A stretch of 22,071 bases of DNA from Apostichopus californicus (GCA_020650975.1 JAIPMN010003314.1:1-22071); one strand, 5' to 3'. Positions 7,870 to 18,918 are shown, counted from the first letter of the stretch. Numbers and translations are program-made. The notes: a model not told the origin generated them from the sequence alone.

Positions 7870-10120
7870 AAAGCAAAGGAAATGTGAAAAAGAAGAAAAA
7901 TGACATTTGAATGTACTGTTCTGGATTGCCCATCAGAGTCCATGGGTACACCAGGGATATAACTGAACTGTGGATAACAATTGTTCTTTATTTCGTGAAC
8001 TAAGCAATATTGATTGTTGCACGATTGTCCTGTAGTCTCCAAAGGGGAGGGGGGTCACAAGACCTCCAAAATGTTCGCCCCCCCCTGTGGACATCACTGC
8101 TACTGTCTACTAGTCATGCGTTAGCAGACTTTTACCTCTGTCGAAATCATAAACAGCTTCTTTCTAAAAATAACTAAATAAAGCGGGGTACTTCTGTGTA
8201 TAACAAATATAAAAAACATTACAATGAAGTTTGCTATAAGACACTGCATTAATGCTGCATATTTTGTTTAGCTTTGAACTGATTTAACACCTTTCTAACC
8301 ATGCTGTGTATATAGTATTTGTATATAATTATTGAACATCCCTCAAGCAAAGGGATCTATGTCAGATATTAACAGCTATTTAAACCGATAAAGAAAAAAA
8401 TGTGTGTCCCACAAAATCAATGTAATGCTGAATTGTTTCATTTGCAAACTGTTGAAACCTACTGCAAGTACTAGTCTTAATTCCGGCTGCGATTTTTTAT
8501 GGACTTGAAGTCTACACCTACCTCACCTTGCTGACATTAGTAATGTAACCGAAGGCTTATGGCAGATTCAACACAAATTGCGTCTTCAGAAACCAAATTT
8601 AGGAAGTACAAAGCAGCTATATCTTTATTTCAAAGTTATTTCTCTTCACTTCTGTGCGGTGAAACAGTGTAGCGAAAGAAGGAGATTCAGAATGGGAGGA
8701 GATGGGGTAGAAGAGGATGCTTTCTAGATATCTGTTTCTGACCTTAAACACCTCGGAAGTGTCTTTCATCTTGATTCATTTTTGACAGGGAATCGGGGAT
8801 GGTGATCAGGGTGGGGAGTCTGTCCTGATCAGTGACAGCAGCAAGTGGGTGTCCCCCCCCCCCCACAACCACCAGTTGGCTGTGATAAAACAAAACTGAA
8901 GCATTGTCCCATATGTCCAAATTTCCTTTATTTGGGTTATATTAGGCTAACAAGTTGCTCAACCTTCAGGGGGCCTTGACAGGGGCCTTTGAAGTACATT
9001 CCAATAGGAATCTCTAGAATGCATTCCTCTGGTTAGGTTAAAGTATTTCTGAGAGCATTGCAGTTTCTGGGCTTGGAATACCATTTACAGTCAATATAAA
9101 TTTCTCTTTCTGACATATGCTTTTGTGCTTTGAAGTCGTTACGAGAGAGCAAGAAAATACCTCAAACACCCAACAACTTCTGGGGACTTTGCACCCTGGA
9201 TCCCCATGACCATGGCTTTGAAATAAATTCAATAGAAAACGGCTTTCTTTCACATGTACTTGAGCTTTAAACTCACTGTGTGAGAATATCTGAAAATGCT
9301 TGACCGTAGAGACCTGAAATGCATTCCAGAGAAATGTAAAGTGTACATTTTCCTCTTTCATACATTTTTTTTTGGCGTTCCAAAATCACTAAACAGGCAA
9401 ACAAGAACTATATGAAAGTGCTGCAGCTTCTGGCGGCCCTGCACTCCCAGTCAATAACAGTGTACAATTGTAATTGTAAAGCAAGTCGCTGCTTTTCTTC
9501 GCTTGGTTTCCGAAACATAGCTCTGATAGTCACTGCCAGTTGGTCTTGAAATGGATCAACATACCTCTTGAAAAAATGGTGATGAACGACCCCGGTTAAA
9601 TGGCATTACAGTTTTGTCACAAGGGAAGAAAGTGTTCCCAAGGTGCATTTTTGCACTTCAAAAATCCACCCCCCCCCGCTTACTTTGGATATTTCTAGTG
9701 CCTCGAAATGGTTGTGATGTTTGCTGAACTACGATGAAATCTTCGGCCACCTCAGCAACGTTCAAATGTACCAATGCAAATGTTGCCAATTTGTGCCATT
9801 ACATAGTTGAAATTGGCAAGATTTGGTTGCCATGATTTTTTCTCTTTTCTTACTACAGTATCTCTAATTTCATTTTCTTTGGCATTATGGCACTTTACAA
9901 AAACAAGGAAAACCGAGAACAAAGGTGTTAGTGTCTGTTACTTATGTGAGTTTCATAATGACTAACTAAAATTTCCTTAATAATACTAGAATGTTTTGCT
10001 ATCTGATCAGGGTTCCGAAATTAGCAACTACCATGCTCTACAAAGTGAAGGTCCTCGGGTGCACTTATAGGTTCAGCAACAATCCAAACATACTTGAATG
10101 AATACCAATGCCCAGCATAT
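7870..10120. other. Intergenic stretch, no supported gene
   Basis: AT-rich sequence between the hAT-like element and the assembly gap. It contains poly-C runs at about 8850-8863 and 9668-9676 and GA-rich patches near 8670-8715. The 9038-9361 minus-strand frame (107 codons) has no recognisable domain, no clear splice sites and no composition shift, so I do not call it a gene. Confidence 0.5.
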
Positions 10121-10142
10121 TTAATCCCCCCCCCCCCCCCCC

Positions 10143-10152
10143 NNNNNNNNNN
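10143..10152. other. Assembly gap (10 N) inside a poly-C tract
   Basis: Seventeen C residues (10126-10142) run into ten N and resume as CCC. The number of N is likely nominal. Any frame crossing it, such as the 10021-10206 minus-strand one, is meaningless. Confidence 0.95.
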
Positions 10153-10519
10153 CCCTTCCTTACTGTAGGCCATCTTGCTGCTGTTCCCATTGTCAATGTT
10201 TGGCATTACTCAAGCAGGGGTAAACTAGCAGGGGGGGGGGTCTCAATGGTGTAAATAATGCCACAGAACACCAACATTTTCTCTTCTTTGACTTCTACAT
10301 TTTGGAATTTTCAAGTTTCATGAAAATGACTTTTGGTACGTAAAGACTTATTTCTCCGACTATGTCACATTGGATGTACTTATGTAAACATTATATACTG
10401 GTTGAAGATAGTGACTTGGAGCAAGTGGTTTGGAAACGTGCGCACTAGTATAGTTTACTCATATGGAGTACAGAAAACACTTTAAGAATTGTAATATAGG
10501 ATTAATGAAAGTTCCATAA

Positions 10520-10525
10520 TTTATT
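10520..10525 (-). promoter_or_regulatory. Candidate EIF2A poly(A) signal (AATAAA)
   Basis: TTTATT on the plus strand, AATAAA in the sense of EIF2A, 665 bp beyond the stop codon. It is the first canonical hexamer I find after the stop. A GT-rich patch (GTGTTTTCTGT) follows about 40 bp further on, as expected for a cleavage site. TATAAA variants occur closer to the stop, so the true end could be nearer. Confidence 0.4.
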
Positions 10526-11189
10526 CCATAGAAATAACATTTCTTTCAGTTTAAACATTATTTTTACTGTAGAAACATATGTGAGTATTCATACAATGAT
10601 ACAGGATGTGGAAGGGGTGTCTCAAATCAATCCTTACTCTACTTAAGGAGGGACTTATTTCAATATCCTGGTGTTCTTCAGTAGAAGCAGACCTGTGACT
10701 TCATATTTATAAACAAGATTTACTGTATTTCTCTTGTAAACACAGAACTTTTGGCCTTGGTTCATACATGAATTAAAACACAGGAACTCTAAGTCTGTGT
10801 ATATATATATGAAAGTGATCGGCTAAAGTTGAGGGAATTTCATGCAATTAAACTAAACTCTATGATTACTACTTATTAGCCCATACTCCTCTAAATTACT
10901 ATCAAGTTATACTAGGCTGGTGATGTAACATCAGCAATGTTCAGTGTATGGCACTGTGTGAAGGGACTTAAGTTTAACCTACTGTAGTATCTTAGTATCT
11001 TCATTCTACCTGCACTCTCATTGTTCCATTCACGGTTTCCATAGTTACACTTCCCTTGCTCGCAGGACACACACTCCTTTGTTCCTAATATCACTCAGTT
11101 GAATTAATTTTTAGAGAAAAAGTGGCATGATGGTGTCAGCGATGGTAGATATATCTGTTCAGATTCTTAATCAATTATTTTTCCCGTCT

Positions 11190-11324
11190 TCAAGAATAAC
11201 TGATGTCTAAATGTTTCAGCTCCTGCAAGATGGATTCCTCGGTTTGTAGTTTCTCCTGCTGGTTAGCTTCCAATGGCTTGCCACTCTGCTGTTGCTCTTT
11301 TAATTTTTCAATCGCTTTCAGTTT
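11190..11324 (-). CDS. EIF2A: EIF2A terminal coding exon (C-terminal coiled coil)
   Basis: Last coding exon of eukaryotic translation initiation factor 2A, a WD-repeat protein that binds initiator tRNA and the 40S subunit in non-canonical initiation. The exon reads KLKAIEKLKEQQQSGK, then PLEANQQEKLQ, then ESILQELKHLDISYS and stop (TGA at 11192-11190), 44 residues in all. From memory of the family, the vertebrate C-terminus reads KLKAIEQLKEQ..GK.LEKNQ.EK, ending QELEDLEL; charge pattern and spacing match closely. The helix is Lys/Glu/Gln-rich and should form a coiled coil. The acceptor is CTAATTATAG ending at 11325. The frame joins the upstream exon in phase 0, recreating the family's LKKKLKAIE block. 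The tail SYS after LDI differs from the vertebrate end and may be lineage-specific. Confidence 0.9.
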   Translation of the reverse strand, partial: KLKAIEKLKEQQQSGKPLEANQQEKLQTEESILQELKHLDISYS

Positions 11325-11434
11325 CTATAATTAGAAAAAGAATATAAAAAAAAAGATACATCATCAAGTTTAGACTGCACGATGATGACAAGATAACCCT
11401 GACTGCACGATAACCCTCGATTGTGATGATTACA

Positions 11435-11790
11435 GCCTGGATGCCTACATTCACAGCAAACTACTGGTAGTTATAGTAATTAATAAATGCAGCAACTGCA
11501 GCCTGGATGCCTACTCACAGCAAACTACTGGTAGTTATAGTAATTAATAAATGCAGCAACTGCAGTCTGGATGTCTACATTCACAGCAAACTGCTGGTAG
11601 TTATAGTATTAATAAATGCAGCAACTGCAGTCTGGATGTCTACATTCACAGCAAAGTACTGGTAGTTATAGTACTGTATTAATATATGCAGCAACTGCAG
11701 CCTGGATGTCTACATTCACAGCAAACTGCTGGTAGTTATAGTATTAAAAAATGCAGCAACTTGCAGCCTGGATGCCTACTCACAGCAAAC
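11435..11790. repeat. Minisatellite, about 65-bp unit, 5.5 copies
   Basis: The unit begins GCCTGGATGCCTACATTCAC, continues AGCAAACTACTGGTAG and TTATAGTAATTAATAAATGC, and ends AGCAACTGCA. Successive copies start at about 11435, 11500, 11564 and so on to a partial copy ending near 11790. Units differ by indels such as (CA)TTCAC versus CTCAC and TAATTAATAAA versus TATTAATAAA. A short duplicated GACTGCACGATAACCCT precedes the array (about 11383-11418). It lies in the EIF2A intron. Units touch directly with no spacers, so this is not a CRISPR array. Confidence 0.9.
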
Positions 11791-12456
11791 TTGGCTTCTT
11801 CGAAGGTGTTACAAGTACTTGCGAAGACCAACTGAAGGCTACATACATACTGAACATGTCATCATTTATGAAGAGCAGATCATATATCAATCTGTTTTAC
11901 CCATCGTTTCAAACGAAGGGTGGTTTAAGGAAATGAAATTATTAATCAGACAAGAATGCTTATATAGTTTACTACGTTAGAAATGACGTTTACATCTGCT
12001 GGAATATGAATACGGCCAATGTGTACACCACAAAGTTCCAGCTGATAAATTCTGCAAGTTGCTTTGTCATACTATTCTATTGTATAGTAAATCAACCAGA
12101 ATGACTGGATTGAATGAAACAGGTTAACCACACAATGAACAGTCTTTATTAGCAGCGTCCTGTAGGTGTGGATTAACAAACAAAAATATATATTGTTATG
12201 CTAGAAAGAGTAAATGTACTAAACATACTACAAATTGGATATAGTAAAGTACAGTACTGTCGTACACTGCAGTCCCTATTAGACAACATATATTAGTGAC
12301 ATATGGTACACAATGAATAACTGCAAAGTGTTAATGCTGAACAGCATTAAACCTAAATATCACAAAACTACTCCTGCAAACTCAACACATGAAGAGGGCA
12401 TTGACTATTGCCTTCTGAAAGTCAGTACAGGGGAAATATTAGAATGAGGCTCTGCT

Positions 12457-12865
12457 CAGGGGCGTAGCCAGGGTTTTTGGTGTGGGGTGTGGGCCGTCCT
12501 AGGAGAGGGGTATAAGGGGAGGGGTCGTCCCCCTCCTCTTGTGTAATTTTTTCGAAAAGGGCTTAGATGCAAAAAGGTGCTATATTTTTTTTAACTACAT
12601 TCGTGTACTAAAATTTTCCTCTTTTGGCACAAAAACTTTACTCATTTTGGGGAAAAACACACAAAATAGTCAAACTTAACATTGAATCGATAGAAAGGTC
12701 AAATGGGCAACCGGCAACTCTGGCATTCATCCTGTTTTCGTCTAGCCTTCATACACATCTTTTGCAGACCATGTGAATCAATGCCCCAGTAGCCTCAGCA
12801 GGTTAATCAATAGAGGCACTCTGCCCCCCTCACCCCCCCCCCTTCCCCCGCTGGCTACGCCACTG
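12457..12865. mobile_element. 409-bp hAT-like MITE in the EIF2A intron
   Basis: Ends are CAGGGGCGTAGCCAGGG and CCCGCTGGCTACGCCACTG. Flanks GCTCTGCT (12449-12456) and GATTTGCT (12866-12873) match at 6 of 8 positions, fitting an older 8-bp duplication. The internal block GCCGTCCTAGGAGAGGGG..GATGCAAAAAGGTGCTAT relates it to the other hAT-like copies in the window. C-runs lie near the right end. Confidence 0.75.
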
Positions 12866-13756
12866 GATTTGCTCTTTCTTGCTGTGGTGTTTCTTAATCA
12901 GTCCTATGTGGTCTTTGATTATGGTGAAAATATGTATTTTAATTAATAAGGTCAAACATGCACATGGGTTTCATCTGCTGGCAAAATACTAAGTGATTGC
13001 ATGAAAATAACCTGTGGAAAAAGAAATATTCTACCAGGCACTAAATACTGTACCTGCTGCACACAAATATTTATTTCTGCTGTACAATTACTGAAGATGT
13101 ATGCATCCCGCAGTTCATGTACTGTTAAAGCTTGGATAGTAGTTAGAGTTAACATTAACTAGTAACCACACACGTTTGCGCTAACATTAAACCTATCATT
13201 GCAACAGAAATATTGTCATCCTTACAACCAGCTTATTGTCTGTGAATGGCTTTTGACACTGTTTACTCATTCAAGTGAAAACATACGGCTAGCAAAACTG
13301 AGTGCCCCTTGACTACACCGTACTAAAGCCTCTCTAGCATTAATGTCTACATTTGCTTTTTACAGAGAAGGTATTTGAAGTTTGTAGCTAATGCAACACT
13401 GATAATTGCTTCACAACGGCTTGGTACACACTAATACTCAGTCCTACCTGTAAATGTTTTGTACATGGAGACCATTTGTATCAATTTGGGTTCCTTTTGC
13501 AATTTCCTTCCTTTGAGAAAGTGCAATAGAAAGCTTACTTTTATTTCTCTTGAGTATACATAGTGGGAACTGAAATTATCAATATAGTGATTGGTTGACG
13601 TGAACCACCTGATTTCCTTCACAACTACCTGCTTGCATTTGTTTGTGTAAATTCATTTCCTTTGGCATATTCCATTGAGGAAAGAAACAAGGAAACTTCC
13701 TATACTAGCATAGTTTCGCTTCAGAGTTCAAAGTGGGAATTGGATTAACCCGGATA

Positions 13757-14716
13757 AAGTAACTGATTCATATATGAAGTACAGTACTACCCGTCTTCTC
13801 CCATGCTACTTAAAGTAACTCAGATAGTTTAATTCATGTATGAAGTTCAGTTCTACCCGTCTACTCCCATTCTACTTAAAATAACTCCAGATAGTTTAAT
13901 TCATGTATGAAGTACAGTTCTACCAGTCTACTCCTATTCTACTTAAAGTAACTCAGATAGTTTAATTCATGTATGAAGTACAGTACTACCAGTCTACTCC
14001 CATTCTACTTAAAGTAACTCAGATAGTTTAATTCATGTATGAAGTACAGTACTACCATTCTACTCCCATTCAACTTAAAATAACTCAGATAGTTTAATTC
14101 TTGTATGAAGTTCAGTTCTACCAGTCAACTCCCATTCTACTTAAAATAACTCAGATAGTTTAATTCTTGTATGAAGTACAGTTCTACCCGTCTACTCCCA
14201 TTCTACTTAAAGTTACTCAGATAGTTTTGATACATATATTACAGTTCTACCCATGTACTCCCATTCTACTTAAAGTAACTCAGATAGTTTTGATACATAT
14301 ATGAAGTACAGTACTACCAGTCTACTCCCATTCTACTTAAAGTAACTCAGATAGTTTTGATACATATATGAAGTACAGTACTACCAGTCTACTCCCATTC
14401 TACTTAAAGTTACTCAGATAGTTTAATTCATGTATGAAGTACAGTACTACCCGTCTTCTCCCATTCTACTTAAAGTTACTCAGATAGTTTTGATACATAT
14501 ATGAAGTACAGTACTACCAGTCGACTCCCATTCTACTTAAAGTGACTCAGATAGTTTTGAGTCATATATTACAGTTCTACCCATCTACTCCAATTCTACT
14601 TAAAGTGACTCAGATAGTTTTGATACATATATGAAGTCAAGTACTACCAGTCTACTTAAAGTTACTCTGATAGTTTTGATACAAATATGAAGTACAGTTC
14701 TCCCAGTCTTCTTAAA
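13757..14716. repeat. Minisatellite, about 66-bp unit, about 15 copies
   Basis: The unit is AAAGTAACTCAGATAG + TTTAATTCATGTATGAAGT + ACAGTACTACCAGTCTACTC + CCATTCTACTT. Two subtypes alternate in blocks: TTTAATTCATG (first seven units, then one again near 14409) and TTTTGATACATAT (from about 14217). Several units carry a short deletion (ATATATTACAGTTC) or lack the TCCCATTC segment. Divergence rises toward both ends, typical of an array kept by unequal exchange in the middle. It lies in the EIF2A intron. Confidence 0.9.
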
Positions 14717-14724
14717 CTAACTCC

Positions 14725-14830
14725 ATCCTGGGGAGGGGAAGTGGTTCACTCTTTGAAAAAAATTTGTTTGGGTATTAAGAGGGCTTAAGTGCAAAATGGT
14801 GCTATCATTTCTATCATTTTCACTAGTACA
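14725..14830 (+). mobile_element. Truncated fragment of the hAT-like MITE family
   Basis: CCATCCTGGGGAGGGG..GGGCTTAAGTGCAAAATGGTGCTAT matches the left internal part of the elements at 7264 and 12457, but no terminal inverted repeat is present on either side. It abuts the end of the 66-bp minisatellite, so array and element are joined directly. Confidence 0.55.
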
Positions 14831-15117
14831 TAACTATAAGCTTTCGAGTTTCAGCGTATGTTATCAAACGTTAGCCATTTGGAAGAGAGTCTGAATTCTC
14901 ACTCAGTTTTTCGGGATAAATTTGCCACCATCAACACTGAATCATTATAGTCCCTGCCTAAAAAAAAAAGAGTTGAAGTTAAATAAAAGCAAGATTGATA
15001 TCTTAGCTTCAATCACATCCACCTGAATCAAAGTTGGCAAGCTGGAAAAGTTTTGGATCCCCAACAAATATCGTACTTTCTATCTTTGCAAGTACAGTGA
15101 AATAATGTGTCACTTAC

Positions 15118-15249
15118 TTTCTTCAAAGTCTTAATCCTCTTATCCATTTCTTGGCTGACTCCCACCTGGGTAGGAGCTTCCTCTGGGGTCAAAATGTGAG
15201 TTGCCATAGCAATGGCATCCCTTTGTTCCTGGCTTCTAGAACTTGGTGA
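15118..15249 (-). CDS. EIF2A: EIF2A penultimate coding exon
   Basis: A 44-codon internal exon with a pyrimidine-rich acceptor (CTTTCTCTCCAG ending at 15250) and a strong donor (AAA|GTAAGTG from 15117), phase 0 at both ends. It encodes SPSSRSQEQRDAIAMATHIL, then TPEEAPTQVG, then VSQEMDKRIKTLKK. The end EMDKRIKTLKK corresponds to the family's E(I/M)DK+IK.LKK just before the C-terminal coiled coil, and the Ser/Pro/Thr-rich part matches the disordered linker after the WD-repeat and Lys-rich regions. It splices over a 3.8-kb intron to 11324. The exon before it, expected to hold the Lys-rich segment, was not found between 15250 and the right edge. It is either beyond the window or has been displaced by the inverted-arm element that starts 177 bp upstream. 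Confidence 0.85.
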
Positions 15250-15425
15250 CTGGAGAGAAAGCAATAACAAACAGTATTGGACACAATTGTCAAACTTACA
15301 TTACAATGCTTCACAAAATGACAAGAACAGAGGAAGACGAGAGGGGCGAGGGGGGAACCCTACCAAAATTGAATTGTTGTTTCAGTGACATGAGTAGTTT
15401 TTTTAGGAATCAGAAACACTTTTAA

Positions 15426-15789
15426 GGCATTGAAGACTCGTGCCCCAAACCGCGTGCGGCCATCTGAAAAAGTTATCTTTCTGTTGCTTGCAAGTGACGT
15501 TTTGTTCTTGTCACTACAAAATGCAGACAGTACAGAAATGAAACGTGATACCTTGTTATCTTTAGCTGGACCTGATATGTCCATCGCTGTATCGTGTGTA
15601 CACTGTGCTGTGGGTATTGACAGCAGCTGTATGTACTGACTGTACACTAGTGCCTAATTACCGAAGGTAGCAAGCTGTGTGTGTATTTTCCGGGATCGAT
15701 GCTGGTGTCTAACACTTCTGTTACACCTCATTCGAAACTAGGTCAAATTAACGGCATTAGACGTTCCTCGAGTCCTCACACCCTTTAAG
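15426..15789 (+). repeat. Left arm of a large inverted repeat
   Basis: It runs from GGCATTGAAGACTCG to ACACCCTTTAAG and is the inverse of 20939-21309, with scattered substitutions and small indels along the whole length. Direct TTTAA sits immediately outside (15421-15425). It contains GGACCTGATATGTCCAT and a GTGTGTGTATTTTCC run. The 15360-15647 minus-strand frame (MDISGPAKDNK..) falls in this arm. The other arm has an indel in the same frame, so I treat the arm as non-coding. Confidence 0.85.
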
Positions 15790-15839
15790 ATTACTTCCTT
15801 GAGGCACTTTGTTTTGTTTACCTCTGCATTCTGTTGACC

Positions 15840-16380
15840 TCAATTAACCTTTTCACCTCCACTACAAAAGGTAAGGGCTGTTACTCTTTATCAGGCTTCC
15901 TCATACCATGGAGGTAAAAACCGTCTGTTTTACCTCCATCCTCATACTGAGAATGAGATCAAAACTGAGCTTCTCAAATTTCCTTCTTGAGATACCATGT
16001 TTACTAGATTTTTATTCATTTTACCTTTGCCCACGACATTTAAAAATGTCACGCTCCACCGACTTAACATCAGCAACCAGACAAAGAATATGAGATTTGG
16101 ATTCTTGAGAAGCCATGTTCAACATTTTAACCAGATCCTGACCTCAAGCTGAGCTTTGCACTTCATTTCAAATGACATACATCATTTAACTTGGTACGGG
16201 ACATCCATTTTACAAAGTTTGAGGTCCCTTCTTGAGATACGGTGTTTACATGGTTTTCAGTTTTAACCCTGCTTAACCTTTGACCTCCACCAAACCTAAC
16301 TAATATGGGGCATAAACATACAATGTTGAAAATCCATCCCTGTTTTCTTTCTTGAGATTGTGTTTACAAGCAAGATGTCA
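15840..16380 (+). repeat. Dispersed repeat, TGACCTTTGACCTCC family (several modules)
   Basis: Repeated modules of the type TTCTTGAGATAC(C/G)(A/G)TGTTTAC..TTTTCA..TTAACCTTTGACCTCCACC are seen near 15990, 16110 and 16230, and a shortened one near 16350 (TTCTTGAGATTGTGTTTACAAG). Micro-hairpin C interrupts the first. It is the same family as 945-1180. The 15908-16093 plus-strand frame is inside this repeat and is not a gene. Confidence 0.55.
15907..15939. mobile_element. 33-bp micro-hairpin insertion C
   Basis: CATGGAGGTAAAAAC..GTTTTACCTCCAT is a hairpin with arms of about 12 bp, flanked by the perfect 8-bp repeat CCTCATAC (15899-15906 and 15940-15947). The arms are the same as insertion B, but the loops differ. 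It sits inside a member of the dispersed TGACCTTTGACCTCC repeat family. Confidence 0.65.
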
Positions 16381-16389
16381 AACACATGT

Positions 16390-18918
16390 ATGTAAATGGA
16401 CACACATGTAACTGGACACTCTTGCCATCATGACTACTAGCAGGTGCTGATTTCTTTGGCTGATAGTAAACCAAATAGCTCAGGTGTTGTGTCCTTCATT
16501 AATATAAACTTTCCACTCAGATTAATGACTGATAAAGAAAACTGACTATTATGTAAGTGATTGGAATTGACAGGGTGGGTGAATAAGATGTTCAATAATT
16601 TTGACCTACAATAATTCACTTTGAAATTTCAGTTTTATTGTAATTTGTTCTTATGTATGAAATGGGTGCAATATTATTCCAATATAAGATAACAATTCAA
16701 ACACTGAAATCTTCTTCAACTTAAAGGGTATGAGGGCACACTTTAGTGTGACTTTTCCACCAACTTTCTCAAACCTATCCCTTCCTCCATATTACCCCTA
16801 ACAAATAGTATATTGCCGTCTTCATCAAATGATGACCATATGGTTAAAAACAATTCCTTGTTTATTTACTGCTCAAGAAAACTGCCCTTCTTTTATCTTT
16901 TAACTCAAATATATTTTATACTATCGAAAACAAACTAGGAAGTTCCTGGTACTGAAGTTCCTGGTATTGGCTGCTAAGGTTTGAAATATTTACTTTTCTT
17001 ATTAACCTTTCAAGAGGAATACAAAGAGAATATCAACCTTGTAAACTATCTGTTACTTAAAACTGTGGGTAAATGTCATCAAGGTTTTAACATGAGCCCA
17101 ATGGGCACTATGATTCCTTGCTTAGTGCAATAGTTAAAGTGTTGTACGCCATCACCCAATATAATATTTATGTCCAAATGTACCAGCTGTTAACCAATAA
17201 CTGTATTCCAAGTTTGGATATGTAGTCAAAAGGTTGTGGAGCTAATGCAATTTTAAAATGTTGCTCCTAAGTTTTGCGAATGAATGGTCCCTAATTGACT
17301 TGGCCCAAAACAAAGTGGCTCAAAAATATATTTGCCACCTTAAAAATTGAGCTCCCAAAAATGTGGGCCTAAATGGTCACAAAAATGTTGGGCCCCACAA
17401 ATTTGGGCCCAAAGAATGTATCCCACATTGAAAATGCGCGGCCCTTAAATACCACTGCCATAACAGTTCATCTGCTTGGGTCATTTTAATAGGCTCTTGT
17501 GGTAGATCGCAGGAAATTTGAGCTGTACAGCTAGTGACTTTTCCAAGCTGGTTTCCTTTGCTAGGCTTGGCGAATTGATTACGTAACACACGGGCTAACG
17601 TTCCAGAATAATAAGCTTGAAAGGTGAAGAAGTGGGCAGTGGCAGTCTTACTAAAGGGCCGAATTTCAAATGTGGCAAACTGCATTGTTTTAGAGAATTA
17701 ATGTTTGCAGCACAGATGGTGGGAAGGCTGGCTTTCACAATCAAGCTAACTAATGGCATTAATACCATTGTGGAAATAAAATTTTGGCCCACCCAGCCCA
17801 AAAATGGGACCAGATGGCCTACATATACCAGCTATTAACCAACAACTGTATACCAATTTGGCTGCATTGGGCTATCCCAATTATGTGTCAACATTAATGG
17901 TTTGGTCGGAATATGGAAAGTTACAAAAGTTCTCAAATGCCAAATGCTTCTAAGGTGAGGCTCATAATAGAAGTCTGCATTTCTATATATCCATATAGTC
18001 TATGAATAAAATGGAGTTAATTTTCATCAAGGTAGGTTTGTTTTTAAGTCTTCATGATCGAAGAATCATTCTTGATAACATATTGCATTGGGTGGTAGGT
18101 TAATAGGTTTCAAGATGACCTTGAGCAAAACCATTAATGACACAATTTTAGAAGTCCTACAAAGCTAGTTGCAATACCAAAACTTGACCTCCATATACAG
18201 CCAATCAATAATCAATTAAATGATTAAAAAATAATACTTGAAATGGGTTGTGAATCAACAGACACCGGGGTCACCTTTCCTGCTGATTACGTAGAATGAT
18301 TAACTTGAGAGGTATTCAGTGGTTTCCGTGTGATGGTCGAGCTTGTTTTTCGACAAAAGACACGTTCACGTTTGAGCAATTTCTAAGTACTTAAGTTTCA
18401 TCCTTCTTTCAGTTTCGGATCCTCCAAGTACCTCGGATACAAACTTCAATACGCACAATTCTGGAAAACCTACTAAGAGGATACTCTCGCTGTCTATATC
18501 TATTGACAGTTACCAGGAATGTACACAAAAGATTTCCTGCAATAGTAACAAATTATGGATTCAAACTATATTGCAACTTACACTCTGTACTAAATCATGT
18601 GGGTCATATAAATGGTGCACAGAAGAATTAATTCTGGGTTAACTCATGTGGACCATGATGGCCTCAGAGAAGGATGATTTCTGGTATGCTGTGGTTAATA
18701 ACTCTCGTCTTCTCCAAAAATATAAGATACCTTCATCAACTTTCCAGATATTGGAAATGGTTGCTATAAATGAGTCTACCCACTTGGAAGAGAGGTGCTC
18801 AACTTAACTGTCTTTTTGTTCAAATCTCTTAAATTACTACATGTAGGATGTCAAACATGTCCTTAATTCTAGAATTCCTAATTTCTGAGGCTTCAGTGTC
18901 CACCGACCCGTGCTATAG
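16390..18918. other. Non-coding interior, with one short direct repeat
   Basis: I find no supported gene. A 36-bp direct repeat, TACCAGCTGTTAACCAATAA.. at 17181-17216 and TACCAGCTATTAACCAACAA.. at 17826-17861, lies 645 bp apart and may be the edges of an old duplicated repeat. 17270-17420 is low-complexity with recurring GGGCCC(A)-CAAA and AAAATGTGGGCC motifs. A 75-codon open stretch after a TTCTTTCAG at 18412 has no recognisable content. Confidence 0.5.

Larger units (their letters stand above)
11325..15117 (-). other. EIF2A last intron, filled with repeats
   Basis: The intron lies between the two recognised EIF2A exons. It contains, in plus-strand order, the 11435-11790 minisatellite, a hAT-like element (12457-12865), about 0.9 kb of AT-rich sequence with no recognisable feature (12874-13756), the 13757-14716 minisatellite and a truncated relative of the hAT-like elements (about 14725-14830). 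The open frames inside it (for example 12952-13155 and 13431-13622 on the minus strand) show no domain and no splice-site support. Confidence 0.75.

Noticed and set aside
9038-9361. 107-codon minus-strand open frame
   Set aside because: No known motif, no composition shift, no good splice signals; probably chance.
11435-14716. Arrays considered as CRISPR-like or protein-coding repeats
   Set aside because: Units abut without spacers, contain stops in all frames I followed, and lie in a eukaryotic intron.
15360-15647. 95-codon minus-strand frame with an internal MDISGPAKDNK start, duplicated in the inverted arm at 20939-21309
   Set aside because: The second copy has indels that break the frame, no domain is recognisable, and the arms behave as repeat ends. 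Splicing from AAG|GTATCA into the EIF2A exon at 15249 is phase-compatible but the donor is weak.
17377-17838. Overlapping frames on both strands (up to 102 codons)
   Set aside because: Low-complexity GGGCCC/AAAATG sequence and mutual overlap; no domain evidence on either strand.
18413-18642. 75-codon plus-strand open stretch after a pyrimidine-rich TTCTTTCAG
   Set aside because: It looks like a terminal exon by splice form, but the residues (SDPPSTSDTNFNTHNSG..) match nothing known and no partner exon is found.
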